Shown in pieces: positions 1-8,007 of a stretch of DNA of 64,000 nucleotides (positions within the stretch are counted from its first letter, which is position 1; each line of letters starts with the position of its first letter). The position numbers were made by a program, and so were the translations under genes. A model generated the notes under the pieces. The model saw nothing but the letters and a program-made list of their open reading frames with translations. It was not told the origin of the DNA and did not search any database. Origin of the DNA: UBA4582 sp965657335 (GTDB lineage: Bacteria; Pseudomonadota; Gammaproteobacteria; Pseudomonadales; Azotimanducaceae); contig CBFHOH010000021.1 in the NCBI GenBank assembly GCA_965657335.1, positions 1 through 64,000 of the forward strand. The letters are read 5' to 3'.

Positions 1-924
1 CCCGGGATAGTAGACTTTTTTCACGCTATCGTGAGAGGACAAATATTCCGTCAACGTTCTTGCATTTTCACATGCGCGCTCCATACGCAGTGCCAGCGTA
101 TCCGAGCCAATTGATATGTGGTGCGCCGCTTCCGGCCCAAGCGTAGCGCCAAAGTCTCTAAGTCCCTTCTTTTTAATCTGGGTAATTCCCCAACTGCTGA
201 CATCACCTTTTTTATAGTTGCTGTAAAGGTTTTCAAATTTCGACCAGTCATAAAGCCCCGTTTCAGTTACAGCTCCCCCTAACGCGTTAGCATGACCACC
301 GATGTACTTAGTGAGCGAATTAAAAACAAGACTCGCTTTTGCTCGCTTGCCCTGAAACAAGTACGGCGTTGTCATCGTATTATCAACGCAGTAAAGCAAA
401 TTTTGCGCTTCGCACAGATCACCGATATTGATCAAATCTGCAACCTGTGTTCTGGGGTTGGCAATGGTTTCTACAAATACCAGTTTGGTGTTCTCTTTTA
501 TCGCAGCAGCGACATTAGCAACGTTGGTCGCATCGACAAACGTAACTTCAATGCCATGGGATTCAAACGTCTTAAAAACACTATTTGTGTTACCAAATAA
601 AAAGGAGCTCGAAATCACATGATCGCCAGCACGCAACAGTGCAAAAAAAGTGGTACAAATCGCCGCCATACCAGTGGAAAACGCCGCAGTTGCAACACCG
701 TCTTCCATCATCGTGATTTTATTCTGTAGCGCATCTACCGTCGGATTCACTTGTCGACCGTAGGTATAACCCGACTGTTTACCCTGAAAGACTGCGGCGA
801 GTTCTCTCGAATCGTCGTAGGCGTATGTAACAGCGGTGTGAATGGGTTTGTGAATTGACCCATGCTGAACACCACTCCTGCGATCCGCATGGAGTAGTTT
901 TGAAGTAAATCCTGATTGCGTCAT
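1..924 (-). CDS. Cystathionine gamma-synthase / O-acetylhomoserine sulfhydrylase family PLP enzyme, 3' end missing
   Basis: This gene begins at the ATG at 924 and runs off the left edge after 308 codons; the family is usually about 390-400 residues, so the C-terminal quarter is missing. The translation has the PLP-binding lysine in SLTKYIGGH (K about 206), the pyridine-nitrogen Asp in VDNTMTTPY (about 181) and the tetramer-contact motif YTYGRQ (53-58), which define the Cys/Met-metabolism PLP family. These enzymes make or break C-S bonds at the gamma carbon of homoserine esters, homocysteine precursors or methionine. Which reaction this member carries out cannot be told from sequence. A SAM-II riboswitch and attenuator lie directly upstream on the same strand, so the gene is probably repressed when S-adenosylmethionine is abundant. 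That supports a biosynthetic role in methionine formation rather than degradation. Family certain, exact substrate inferred. Confidence 0.9.
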   Translation of the reverse strand, partial: MTQSGFTSKLLHADRRSGVQHGSIHKPIHTAVTYAYDDSRELAAVFQGKQSGYTYGRQVNPTVDALQNKITMMEDGVATAAFSTGMAAICTTFFALLRAGDHVISSSFLFGNTNSVFKTFESHGIEVTFVDATNVANVAAAIKENTKLVFVETIANPRTQVADLINIGDLCEAQNLLYCVDNTMTTPYLFQGKRAKASLVFNSLTKYIGGHANALGGAVTETGLYDWSKFENLYSNYKKGDVSSWGITQIKKKGLRDFGATLGPEAAHHISIGSDTLALRMERACENARTLTEYLSSHDSVKKVYYPG

Positions 925-974
925 GACTTTCTTTATTGCCTCAAATTTAGAGTTAACGGAATCCCTGATCCCGA

Positions 975-1028
975 TTAATCGCAGGCGAAAAAAAACCCGC
1001 AGTAGTGGCAACTAAAGCAGGTTTGCAT
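975..1028 (-). CDS. Possible 17-residue Cys-rich leader ORF inside the attenuator
   Basis: An ATG at 1028 opens a 17-codon frame reading MQTCFSCHYCGFFFACD that ends with TAA at 975. It lies between the SAM-II aptamer and the downstream enzyme gene. Four of its 17 residues are cysteine, and its codons span the whole terminator hairpin. The GAGG at the 3' end of the aptamer is only two bases before the ATG, which is shorter than a normal Shine-Dalgarno spacing, so translation is doubtful. If it is translated, ribosomes would sit on the terminator and couple cysteine-tRNA supply to readthrough. It could equally be a chance frame. Confidence 0.2.
   Translation of the reverse strand: MQTCFSCHYCGFFFACD
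988..1024 (-). terminator. Intrinsic terminator / attenuator of the SAM-II leader
   Basis: On the minus strand the stem AAACCTGC (1024-1017) pairs with GCGGGTTT (1000-993), eight pairs including one G-U, around a 16-base loop and is followed by a run of eight T (995-988). It lies about 64 bases upstream of the start codon of the enzyme gene on the same strand, so it is an attenuator rather than the end of another gene. Confidence 0.85.
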
Positions 1029-1042
1029 GTCCTCTTTAGCTG
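1009..1042 (-). promoter_or_regulatory. Antiterminator pairing competing with the aptamer and terminator
   Basis: On the minus strand CAGCTAAAG (1042-1034) can pair with CTTTAGTTG (1017-1009) over nine contiguous positions with one G-U. The 5' half is the conserved GCTAAA segment of the SAM-II aptamer, and the 3' half lies in the terminator loop and shares one base with its stem. Pairing would place the 5' half of the terminator stem in a closed loop. SAM binding should therefore hold the 5' half in the aptamer and let the terminator form. The pairing is seen directly; the switching is inferred. Confidence 0.65.
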
Positions 1043-1083
1043 TATTTTTATTGCGCCCGCAAGCTGAAGCTCAAATCGGCGCA
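1031..1083 (-). promoter_or_regulatory. SAM-II riboswitch aptamer
   Basis: Minus-strand RNA from 1083 to 1031 fits the SAM-II (SAM_alpha) class. P1 is TGCGCC (1083-1078) pairing with GGCGCA (1057-1052), six perfect pairs. The P1 loop begins with the conserved GATTTG (1077-1072) and contains GCTTGC. An A-rich joining segment AATAAAAAT follows, then the conserved GCTAAA (1040-1035). A pseudoknot can form between CTTC in the loop (1069-1066) and GAGG (1034-1031). These are the class-defining elements in the right order and spacing. It is followed by a terminator and a methionine-type enzyme gene, the expected context. The class is known mainly from Alphaproteobacteria. Confidence 0.88.
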
Positions 1084-1427
1084 CTCTTGGTGAATTCTCT
1101 CGCTATGCGCTTAAAAAGTCACTTTTCTCAAATTTTGCGTGCATCATTTACGTCCTTTGCACGGATCGCATTGTATTCAGAGTCCATCGCTAAATCAACC
1201 GCTGGTATTTTAAGTTCTTAGCTTGTGCTGTTTTATTCGAGTTATTTGCATCACCCTCAATGCCAACAAACACGTGTTTTTGCGATCTGTCTGCGGCAGC
1301 GCCTGCGGAAGAGGAGGAACACAAACAAACTAGGATTGTCGCTGGTTGTAAGTTCATTCTGGGCTTTGCTTAATTCCTTAATGAATAGTTGTTATGATCG
1401 CGCCGTCAACCACGATTTGAAAAAGCT
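1084..1427. other. Divergent intergenic region, no gene seen
   Basis: This stretch separates the SAM-II leader (minus strand) from the M18 aminopeptidase gene (plus strand). It should hold both promoters. A TATGAT hexamer at 1393-1398 could be the -10 element of the aminopeptidase gene, but no convincing -35 accompanies it. No coding frame or RNA structure of note was recognised here. Confidence 0.5.
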
Positions 1428-2732
1428 ATGAGCAGACAGCAATTCAACCACGACCTTATTTCTTTTCTGGACGCGTCTCCCACACCTTTCCATGCCGTTA
1501 AAAGTATGAGAAAAATGCTAGAGAATGCAGGTTTTCAGGCGCTAGACGAGAAGAAGAGCTGGAATCTAGGGCCGGGAAAGTACTTTGTTACCCGAAACGA
1601 TTCATCGATCATTGCTTTTATCCGTGGGGAAGAAGACCCAGCAGATACAGGCATCCGCATGGTTGGCGCTCATACCGATAGCCCTTGCCTCAAGATAAAG
1701 CCGAATCCAGGTATCAAAACTCATGGCTACCTAAATCTCGGAGTTGAGGTTTATGGCGGCGTTTTACTCAACCCCTGGTTCGACAGAGACCTTTCCATCG
1801 CAGGGCGGGTGACCGTTCAGGACTCCCACAAGCACGTTCAGAGTGCGCTTGTGAATTTCGATCGCGCCGTTGCAACCATTCCGAGTTTAGCAATACACCT
1901 CGACCGAGAGGCGAACAAACAACGTACTGTCAATCCACAGAAGGACATTCCACCTCTTCTTATGCTCACCGATGAGCAAAAAACATTCGAGGTCTTACTG
2001 CAAGAACAAATCAAAAAAGAGCACCCAGAGCTTGAGGTAGCCGCGCTACTGGGCTTTGAGCTGTCTTTTTACAACATGCAGGGGGCCGCGATCACGGGCA
2101 TCGCGAATGAATTTCTGGCGAGTGCACGTCTTGACAACTTACTGAGTTGCTACGCAGGCATCGAAAGTTTGCTGCGTGCCGACGAGACGGTCACCAGCCT
2201 CATGATCTGCAGTGATCACGAAGAGGTTGGCAGCGCTTCCGCGGAGGGCGCTGAGGGCCCTTTCCTAAAAACAACGCTCGAGCGCATGTTGCCCAACAAG
2301 GACGACTACCATCGCGCAATAGCCAATTCTCTGCTGATATCGACCGACAACGCCCACGGCATTCATCCTAACTACCCCGATAAACACGATGCGAACCATG
2401 GGCCCCTGCTTAACAAAGGCCCTGTTATCAAGGTAAATGCCAATCAGCGATACGCTACCAACAGCGAAACCTCCGGGTATTTTGTTTCGCTATGTGATGC
2501 CAACAATGTGCCGCATCAAACCTTCGTCACGCGCACAGATATGGCCTGTGGCAGCACGATAGGCCCGATCACCGCAAAAACGCTTGGTGTAAAAACGCTC
2601 GATGTTGGCGTGCCCACCTTCGCCATGCATTCCATACGGGAACTGGCTGGCTCAGAGGACGCCTATTCGTTGGCCCAAGTGTTAAAGGCATTTTACTCAG
2701 ATACAGGACCTCTAGGGGCCGCAGACCAATAG
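1428..2732 (+). CDS. apeB: M18 family aminopeptidase (aspartyl aminopeptidase type)
   Basis: This 434-residue protein has the full length and motifs of peptidase family M18, cytosolic di-zinc aminopeptidases that remove N-terminal residues, preferentially acidic ones in characterised members. The metal and catalytic signatures are GAHTDSPCLKIKP (about 80), ASARLDNL (about 225), the SDHEEVGSAS block (about 260) and STDNAHGIHPNYPDKH (about 305), with the late HSIRELAGSEDAY block carrying the last histidine. There is no signal peptide. The ATG at 1428 gives the expected N-terminus, although no strong ribosome-binding site precedes it. It is a single gene, convergent with the citrate synthase gene 18 bases downstream. 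Its physiological substrates are not evident. Confidence 0.93.
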   Translation: MSRQQFNHDLISFLDASPTPFHAVKSMRKMLENAGFQALDEKKSWNLGPGKYFVTRNDSSIIAFIRGEEDPADTGIRMVGAHTDSPCLKIKPNPGIKTHGYLNLGVEVYGGVLLNPWFDRDLSIAGRVTVQDSHKHVQSALVNFDRAVATIPSLAIHLDREANKQRTVNPQKDIPPLLMLTDEQKTFEVLLQEQIKKEHPELEVAALLGFELSFYNMQGAAITGIANEFLASARLDNLLSCYAGIESLLRADETVTSLMICSDHEEVGSASAEGAEGPFLKTTLERMLPNKDDYHRAIANSLLISTDNAHGIHPNYPDKHDANHGPLLNKGPVIKVNANQRYATNSETSGYFVSLCDANNVPHQTFVTRTDMACGSTIGPITAKTLGVKTLDVGVPTFAMHSIRELAGSEDAYSLAQVLKAFYSDTGPLGAADQ

Positions 2733-2750
2733 TCGCCCAACGAACGGGCC

Positions 2751-3863
2751 TTATGCGCTCAATTCCCGGTATTGCTGACCTGTGTACTCCGCTTTGGGTC
2801 TGAAGATTCTGTTATCCTGCCGGTCTTCAATAAAATGCGCGAGCCAGCCAACAGATCGAGCCATCGCAAACAACGCAGTAAAATTGTCGGCTGGAATTCC
2901 TAAGGCAACAAACACTGCGCCCTTGTAGTATTCAACATTGGCCCACAGATCTTTACCTCTTGCCTGCATCTCAGCATTAAACGCAATTTCCAGCGCTTGC
3001 AATGTCTCATAGAGGTTCTCCGCCGGGGTGCCTTTACAAAGTGATTCGGCCATAGGTTTCAAAATTAAAGCTCTTGGATCAACGACCTTGTACTCTCGAT
3101 GCCCCATGCCCATCAACTTACCTTTTCGGGCCAGCAATTTCGACACAAAGGCTTTCGCATTCTCTGGACTCGCAGCCTCTCTTGCGGCCATCACTGCTGC
3201 CTCGTCCGCCCCACCATGAAGCTCGCCCGAGAGCGCGCCTACGCCTGCAGCCATAACAGCATTAATTGATGCCAAGGTGCTGGAAACACATTTACTGGCA
3301 AAAGTGCCAGCATTAAAACTGTGCTCTAGCTGCAATATCTGGGCAACCTTCAACACCTCGATACTCTGTTCCTCAGCAGCTTCGCCATTGAACATCATTA
3401 GGAAACTTTCCAGATAAGACATCTCGGGTCGAAACTCTATGACTGGGAGTCCTTCCTGAATCCGATGGTAATGAGCGATTAAAGTTGGAATTTTGGCAAC
3501 TATCTGCAATCCCTGACTTGTATCAAGATCTAAGCTTGAAAAATTGACATCACTCATTTGTAACAGTGGGATCATTCCCTGCAACATTGCCATGGGATGC
3601 AGCGTGCTTTGTAACGACCTAAGAAGATTTACATCCGAATCAGACAACGCACCATGCAACGAAAGATATGTTTCCAGACTCAGACGTTGTCCATCACTCG
3701 GTAAATCACCGAATAAGACAAGCCACATCACCGTCACGTAGTCCTGCGAGACAACCGCTTCGATTGGATAGCCCCGATAAGTGAGCCGACCAATTTCGCC
3801 CTCAACATTGCTCACTTTTGTTTCATCGACAACCACTCCCTCTAAACCCTTTGAAAAACTCAT
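2751..3863 (-). CDS. Citrate synthase / 2-methylcitrate synthase family protein
   Basis: The protein shows the citrate synthase fold throughout: an N-terminal GLEGVVVDETKVS region, GELHGGADEAA with the first catalytic His, MGHREYKVVDPRA with the second, and the C-terminal FAMARSVGWLAHFIEDR helix. Family members condense acetyl-CoA or propionyl-CoA with oxaloacetate. I start at the ATG at 3863 (370 residues) because AAGGAG lies seven bases upstream; an upstream in-frame ATG at 3902 has no ribosome-binding site. In the block NVEYYKG, where textbook citrate synthases have the catalytic Asp of NVD, this protein has Glu. The substrate (citrate versus methylcitrate) is not settled by the sequence, and no prp genes are nearby. 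It is divergent from the M1 peptidase gene, with a perfect dyad between them. Confidence 0.85.
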   Translation of the reverse strand: MSFSKGLEGVVVDETKVSNVEGEIGRLTYRGYPIEAVVSQDYVTVMWLVLFGDLPSDGQRLSLETYLSLHGALSDSDVNLLRSLQSTLHPMAMLQGMIPLLQMSDVNFSSLDLDTSQGLQIVAKIPTLIAHYHRIQEGLPVIEFRPEMSYLESFLMMFNGEAAEEQSIEVLKVAQILQLEHSFNAGTFASKCVSSTLASINAVMAAGVGALSGELHGGADEAAVMAAREAASPENAKAFVSKLLARKGKLMGMGHREYKVVDPRALILKPMAESLCKGTPAENLYETLQALEIAFNAEMQARGKDLWANVEYYKGAVFVALGIPADNFTALFAMARSVGWLAHFIEDRQDNRIFRPKAEYTGQQYRELSA

Positions 3864-3964
3864 CACACCTCTCCTTGCATATATCGCTGTGTCTTGACGC
3901 ATTTGATAACCAAACCAAAACTAGACTTATTGGAATTAGGGATCAAATTAAACGTTTTCATCGA

Positions 3965-3985
3965 CTCATTAGCTCAACTAATGAG
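3965..3985. promoter_or_regulatory. Perfect 8-bp dyad, candidate operator
   Basis: CTCATTAG (3965-3972) and CTAATGAG (3978-3985) form a perfect inverted repeat around a five-base centre in the divergent region between the citrate synthase and M1 peptidase genes. Its size is typical of a dimeric repressor site. It does not match Fur, LexA or FadR boxes that I know. It could control either gene or both. Confidence 0.4.
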
Positions 3986-4067
3986 GCATTTGAAAAAGCA
4001 AATAAAACGATTTAGTCTGTAAATATTGGTGCAAACAACGAAGCCCCATTACTTAACGCAGGTCAAT

Positions 4068-6569
4068 ATGGGTTCAAAAAACGACAATACTTGCAAAACT
4101 AAAGTCTGGGCGCGCAAGGGTCGAAGATTCGCGCCGCCCGCCGCAATATTTCTATTCGTATGCGCGGCACAAACCGCTTGGGCAGCAGACGGCGTTGGCT
4201 CCGGTGCGGAAAAATTTGCGCAACTCGATCAAATGCTGCCAACACCTAATGTGTATCGCACAGCATCAGGCGCGCCGGGAAATGCTTATTGGCAGCAGCA
4301 AGCTGACTACATCATTAAGGCTACACTGGACGAAAACGAACGGACAATCACCGGCACCGAAAAGATTACCTATACCAACAACTCTCCTGACTCACTGAAG
4401 TATCTGTGGCTACAGCTCGACCAAAACCAATTCCGCCGCGACTCTATCAGTCAGTTATCAAGCACCACGTCAAACCTTCGAGATAGACTGAGCTTCAAAG
4501 ATTTAAGTGCCGCACATGGTGTTAAAGACGCAGAATACGGGCACCGTATCACACGACTGGTTGATGAACGTGGCAACAATCTTAGCCGTACCATTGTAGA
4601 CACCATGATGCGAATCGATCTGCCACGCCCTCTCGCGCCGGGCAAAAAGGTCGTTTTCGAGCTCGACTGGCACTACAAAATCACCGATCACGCTGCCGTA
4701 GGGGGACGCTCAGGATATAGCACCTTCGAGGAAGGGGACGATGACATTTTCTTTCTCGCACAATGGTTTCCCCGCATGGCTGCCTATACTGATTACGCTG
4801 GCTGGCAGCACAAGCAGTTTCTTCGCCGCGGCGAGTTCACACTTGAGTTCGGCGATTACGATGTCACTTTGACGGTACCTGCCGACCATATCGTCTCTTC
4901 AACAGGTTCCCTTGAAAACGGCAAGGAGGTGCTCACCAAAACGCAACTTAGTAGGCTTTCCTCTGCTAACGACAAGGCACCCGTCTTTATCGTAACGCCG
5001 GAAGAAGCACTGAAGAAAGAAGAAACTCGCACCGACAAAACCAGCAGCTGGCACTTTAAAGCTGAAAATGTACGCGATTTTGCTTGGTCTTCCTCCCGCA
5101 AGTTCATCTGGGATGCGATGATTCACAACCAACCTGGCGCAAAGTACGAGAAAGTTCTAGCCATGTCGTTTTATCCGAAAGAGGCAGAACCAATTTGGTC
5201 TCACTACTCGACGCATTCGGTCATTCATACCATGGATGTTTACTCACGTTTTTCTTTTGACTACCCCTATCCAACGGCACAGTCGGTCAATTCGTGGAAG
5301 TCCGGTGGAATGGAATATCCCATGATTACTTTCAACGGCTACCGCCCAACTCCCGCAGAAGAAAATGACGAATCTTCGGACGAAGGCACAGACGAAGACG
5401 GAAAACCTACCTATTCGAGAAGAATCAAATACGGTCTCGTAGGCGTCATCATTCATGAAATTGGTCACATCTACTTTCCGATGATCGTGAACTCTGACGA
5501 ACGCCAATGGTCATGGATGGACGAAGGGCTCAATACGTTTCTCGAATATGTTGCAGAACTTGAATGGGAAGAAAACTTTCCGGCTTTTAGCGGTAAAACC
5601 AACGTGCTTGACTACATACCTGAATACATGACCAGCACGAATCAAGTTCCTATCATGACGAATTCAGAATCTATTTTGCAATTTGGGCCTAATGCTTACT
5701 CAAAGCCTGCCGCTGCATTAACTGTACTTAGAGAGACCGTCATGGGCAGAGAGCTATTCGACTTTGCTTTCAAGGAATACGCACAACGTTGGCAATTTAA
5801 ACGACCCACGCCGTCGGATTTCTTCCGTACGATGGAAGACGCTTCTGCAGTCGACCTTGACTGGTTCTGGCGTGGTTGGTTCTACACGACAGATCACGTC
5901 GACGTTGCTCTTAAGGACATCAGAGAATACCGGGTCAAGGCTAAAGATCCTGACAAGGACTATCCGCTTGATCGAATCGAGTATCAAAAGAAGTATCCAG
6001 CACCCATCATGGAAGCACGTAATCGGGCCAGCATTGGTGAGACCCGGTTAGACAGGTTTCCTGAATTAGCGGATTTTTATAACGAAAACGATCAGTTTAC
6101 CGTTTCCAACAAGGACAGAAATGACTATGCCAAGTATTTAAAGAAACTCGAACCCTGGGAAAAGCGCACGCTAGCGCGTGCACTTGAGGAAGATCACTAT
6201 GTCTATTTTGTGGAATTTGAAAACAAGGGCGGATTACCGACGCCGCTGCCATTGACCATCCACTTTTCGGACAATACAACTCGAGAGATGATGATTCCCG
6301 CTGAGATTTGGCGTGTCAACGCAGAGCTTGTCACCAAGCTGTTTATCGAGCCTGTTCAAATTACCGCTATTTCCATCGACGACCGCCATCAGACAGCCGA
6401 TGCCGACTACTCCAACAACCGATTTCCTGCGGCGATTAGTCAATCGAGACTCGAACTCTACAAGAGCAAAAACACGCGCCGCAACCTGATGCAGGATATG
6501 CTGAAAAAGTTAAAGGCTGACACGAAAAATAACGAGTCTTACGGGCGCGATGTTGAACTTTCACCCTGA
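4068..6569 (+). CDS. Secreted M1 family metallopeptidase
   Basis: This protein is an M1 (aminopeptidase N-like) zinc peptidase. The zinc site is VIIHEIGHIYFP with the third ligand in WMDEGLNTFLEY 19 residues later, the canonical HExxH-18-E spacing, and the substrate-anchoring SGGMEYP motif precedes it. A signal peptide is present (RKGRRFAPPAAIFLFVCAA ending at TAWA-AD), so it acts in the periplasm or outside. Starts are possible at TTG 4026, GTG 4029 and ATG 4068; I choose ATG 4068 (834 residues) because it is the first ATG and gives a more usual signal peptide. It overlaps the following DUF6702 gene by 20 bases, which suggests co-translation. An acidic, Glu/Asp-rich insert (about 440-450) just precedes the zinc motif. 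Confidence 0.88.
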   Translation: MGSKNDNTCKTKVWARKGRRFAPPAAIFLFVCAAQTAWAADGVGSGAEKFAQLDQMLPTPNVYRTASGAPGNAYWQQQADYIIKATLDENERTITGTEKITYTNNSPDSLKYLWLQLDQNQFRRDSISQLSSTTSNLRDRLSFKDLSAAHGVKDAEYGHRITRLVDERGNNLSRTIVDTMMRIDLPRPLAPGKKVVFELDWHYKITDHAAVGGRSGYSTFEEGDDDIFFLAQWFPRMAAYTDYAGWQHKQFLRRGEFTLEFGDYDVTLTVPADHIVSSTGSLENGKEVLTKTQLSRLSSANDKAPVFIVTPEEALKKEETRTDKTSSWHFKAENVRDFAWSSSRKFIWDAMIHNQPGAKYEKVLAMSFYPKEAEPIWSHYSTHSVIHTMDVYSRFSFDYPYPTAQSVNSWKSGGMEYPMITFNGYRPTPAEENDESSDEGTDEDGKPTYSRRIKYGLVGVIIHEIGHIYFPMIVNSDERQWSWMDEGLNTFLEYVAELEWEENFPAFSGKTNVLDYIPEYMTSTNQVPIMTNSESILQFGPNAYSKPAAALTVLRETVMGRELFDFAFKEYAQRWQFKRPTPSDFFRTMEDASAVDLDWFWRGWFYTTDHVDVALKDIREYRVKAKDPDKDYPLDRIEYQKKYPAPIMEARNRASIGETRLDRFPELADFYNENDQFTVSNKDRNDYAKYLKKLEPWEKRTLARALEEDHYVYFVEFENKGGLPTPLPLTIHFSDNTTREMMIPAEIWRVNAELVTKLFIEPVQITAISIDDRHQTADADYSNNRFPAAISQSRLELYKSKNTRRNLMQDMLKKLKADTKNNESYGRDVELSP

Positions 6570-7110
6570 TTCGAAGAGATATTGCAGTAGCAGACATGCG
6601 AACCTTGTCAGCTTTAGAGCGTTTTCTTCAACACTGCTCTTTTTTTTGTCGGTCTGTCTCGTCTGTCCGACACAGACTTTAGGCCATCGCCAACACCTTA
6701 GCTGGTCGACGATCGCATGGAATGAGCAAAGCCGTGTGCTTGAAATTACACATCGGGTTCATGCACACGATGCGAGCGCTTGGCTGAAGGCACGCGCCAA
6801 CGCTGAAATAGACATTACCAATATTGAGCATCAAGCCAGATTCGCGCTGTATTGCGCCGAACGTTTTAAACTACAAAACAACCAAACCTGGCAAAATCCT
6901 GAGTTACTTGGAGCTGAACTAAAAGGCAACTATCTATTGACCTACCAGCAACTCAAGCTGGACGCCGCACCAACCTCGCTGTTTTTTGAGATCACTATTT
7001 TGATGGATTTGTTCGTTGACCAGGAACACGTCGTCAATACCGCGTCCGGCGGCAGCACCAAGTCGCTTAGCTTTAATCTTCAGAATACATCTCAGGGCGT
7101 AAAAATTTAA
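6550..7110 (+). CDS. DUF6702-like small exported protein
   Basis: This 186-residue protein has an N-terminal hydrophobic export segment (LLFFLSVCLVCPTQTLG) followed by the HRQHLSWSTIAWNEQSR block typical of DUF6702 proteins, in which a mature N-terminal His begins a beta-rich domain. The function of the family is unknown. It overlaps the M1 peptidase gene by 20 bases and lies one base before the LysR gene. In related bacteria as I recall, such proteins often follow M1-type peptidase genes, which suggests a joint periplasmic role. The ATG at 6550 gives a long n-region; an internal start is possible. Family assignment is by pattern recognition, not a search. Confidence 0.65.
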   Translation: MLNFHPDSKRYCSSRHANLVSFRAFSSTLLFFLSVCLVCPTQTLGHRQHLSWSTIAWNEQSRVLEITHRVHAHDASAWLKARANAEIDITNIEHQARFALYCAERFKLQNNQTWQNPELLGAELKGNYLLTYQQLKLDAAPTSLFFEITILMDLFVDQEHVVNTASGGSTKSLSFNLQNTSQGVKI

Positions 7111-7111
7111 T

Positions 7112-8002
7112 ATGCCTATACACGTCGAAATGCAGGAAATCAGGGTGTTTAAAGCCATTTATGATGAGAACGGCTTCAAGCGTGCCGCGGATAAGTTGTT
7201 CGTCACCCAATCAGCTGTCAGTCAGACATTGGCCAACTTAGAACGAAAACTTGACGTCATTCTAATGGAGCGAAATCCTCTGAAGCTGACAGAGTCTGGC
7301 ATCCGGTTCCTTAACTATGCCGAGGGGGCGCTTGGCGAGGAGCACGGCGTTCTGACCGATATTAACAACATCAAAAATGGCATCCTCTCTACGCTGCTGC
7401 TCACAATGAATGGCACCATCAACGCAATTTATGGTTCGGCTCTAATCTCTAAATACACTCAGGGCAGCCCGCTAACGAAAATCAAATTAAATATCATGCC
7501 AAGCAGACAAATTATCACCGGCGTTGTATCAGAGCTGTGGGAAGTTGGGTTTGGTCCATTCCAACAGAATATGCCGGTGCAACTCGAACTTCTGCCCCTG
7601 TTTGAAGACACTCGAAGTCTGACTATCAGCAGTAATCATCCAGACTTGGACGCGCTTCGGAACAACCCCGAAAAACTCGCCAGACAAGTGCCTTTGATCG
7701 TTTCATACCTTGACGATCCTGATATGAGGCCGGCCATCGACAAACTTCGAAATTCATTTGGGACAATCTGGGAGATTAATGACATGGAGTTACGCGCAAA
7801 ATTGGTCGAACAGGGCCTAGGCATGAGTTATCTGGATGCAAAACTGATCGAACAGCGCACTACAAAAGGCCATCTCACAGGACTCGAATCCCTCACATTT
7901 GCCAGCTTGCCGATGACTTTTGGCTTGTTTTATCGCAAGAAAAAACAACTATCCACCGGTGCTAAGCGATTCATCGAGATGTGTGAAAACTTTGAATTTT
8001 GA
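7112..8002 (+). CDS. LysR family transcriptional regulator
   Basis: The N-terminal helix-turn-helix reads GFKRAADKLFVTQSAVSQTL (residues about 20-40), followed by the typical linker helix and an effector-binding domain to residue 296, a normal length for LysR. LysR proteins usually bind a small ligand and control a neighbouring or divergent gene. This one follows the peptidase/DUF6702 pair by one base and is convergent with the osmoprotectant-type ABC transporter, so its target is not clear from context. The effector domain is rather diverged from well-known subfamilies, so no ligand can be proposed. Confidence 0.92.
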   Translation: MPIHVEMQEIRVFKAIYDENGFKRAADKLFVTQSAVSQTLANLERKLDVILMERNPLKLTESGIRFLNYAEGALGEEHGVLTDINNIKNGILSTLLLTMNGTINAIYGSALISKYTQGSPLTKIKLNIMPSRQIITGVVSELWEVGFGPFQQNMPVQLELLPLFEDTRSLTISSNHPDLDALRNNPEKLARQVPLIVSYLDDPDMRPAIDKLRNSFGTIWEINDMELRAKLVEQGLGMSYLDAKLIEQRTTKGHLTGLESLTFASLPMTFGLFYRKKKQLSTGAKRFIEMCENFEF

Positions 8003-8007
8003 AGCAC

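Noticed and set aside
1031..1083. Cobalamin or SAM-I riboswitch instead of SAM-II
   Set aside because: The four-way junction of SAM-I and the B12-box of cobalamin riboswitches are absent, whereas the SAM-II elements are all in place.
4026..4067. TTG/GTG starts for the M1 peptidase
   Set aside because: They extend the N-terminus before the signal peptide and have no better ribosome-binding site than ATG 4068.
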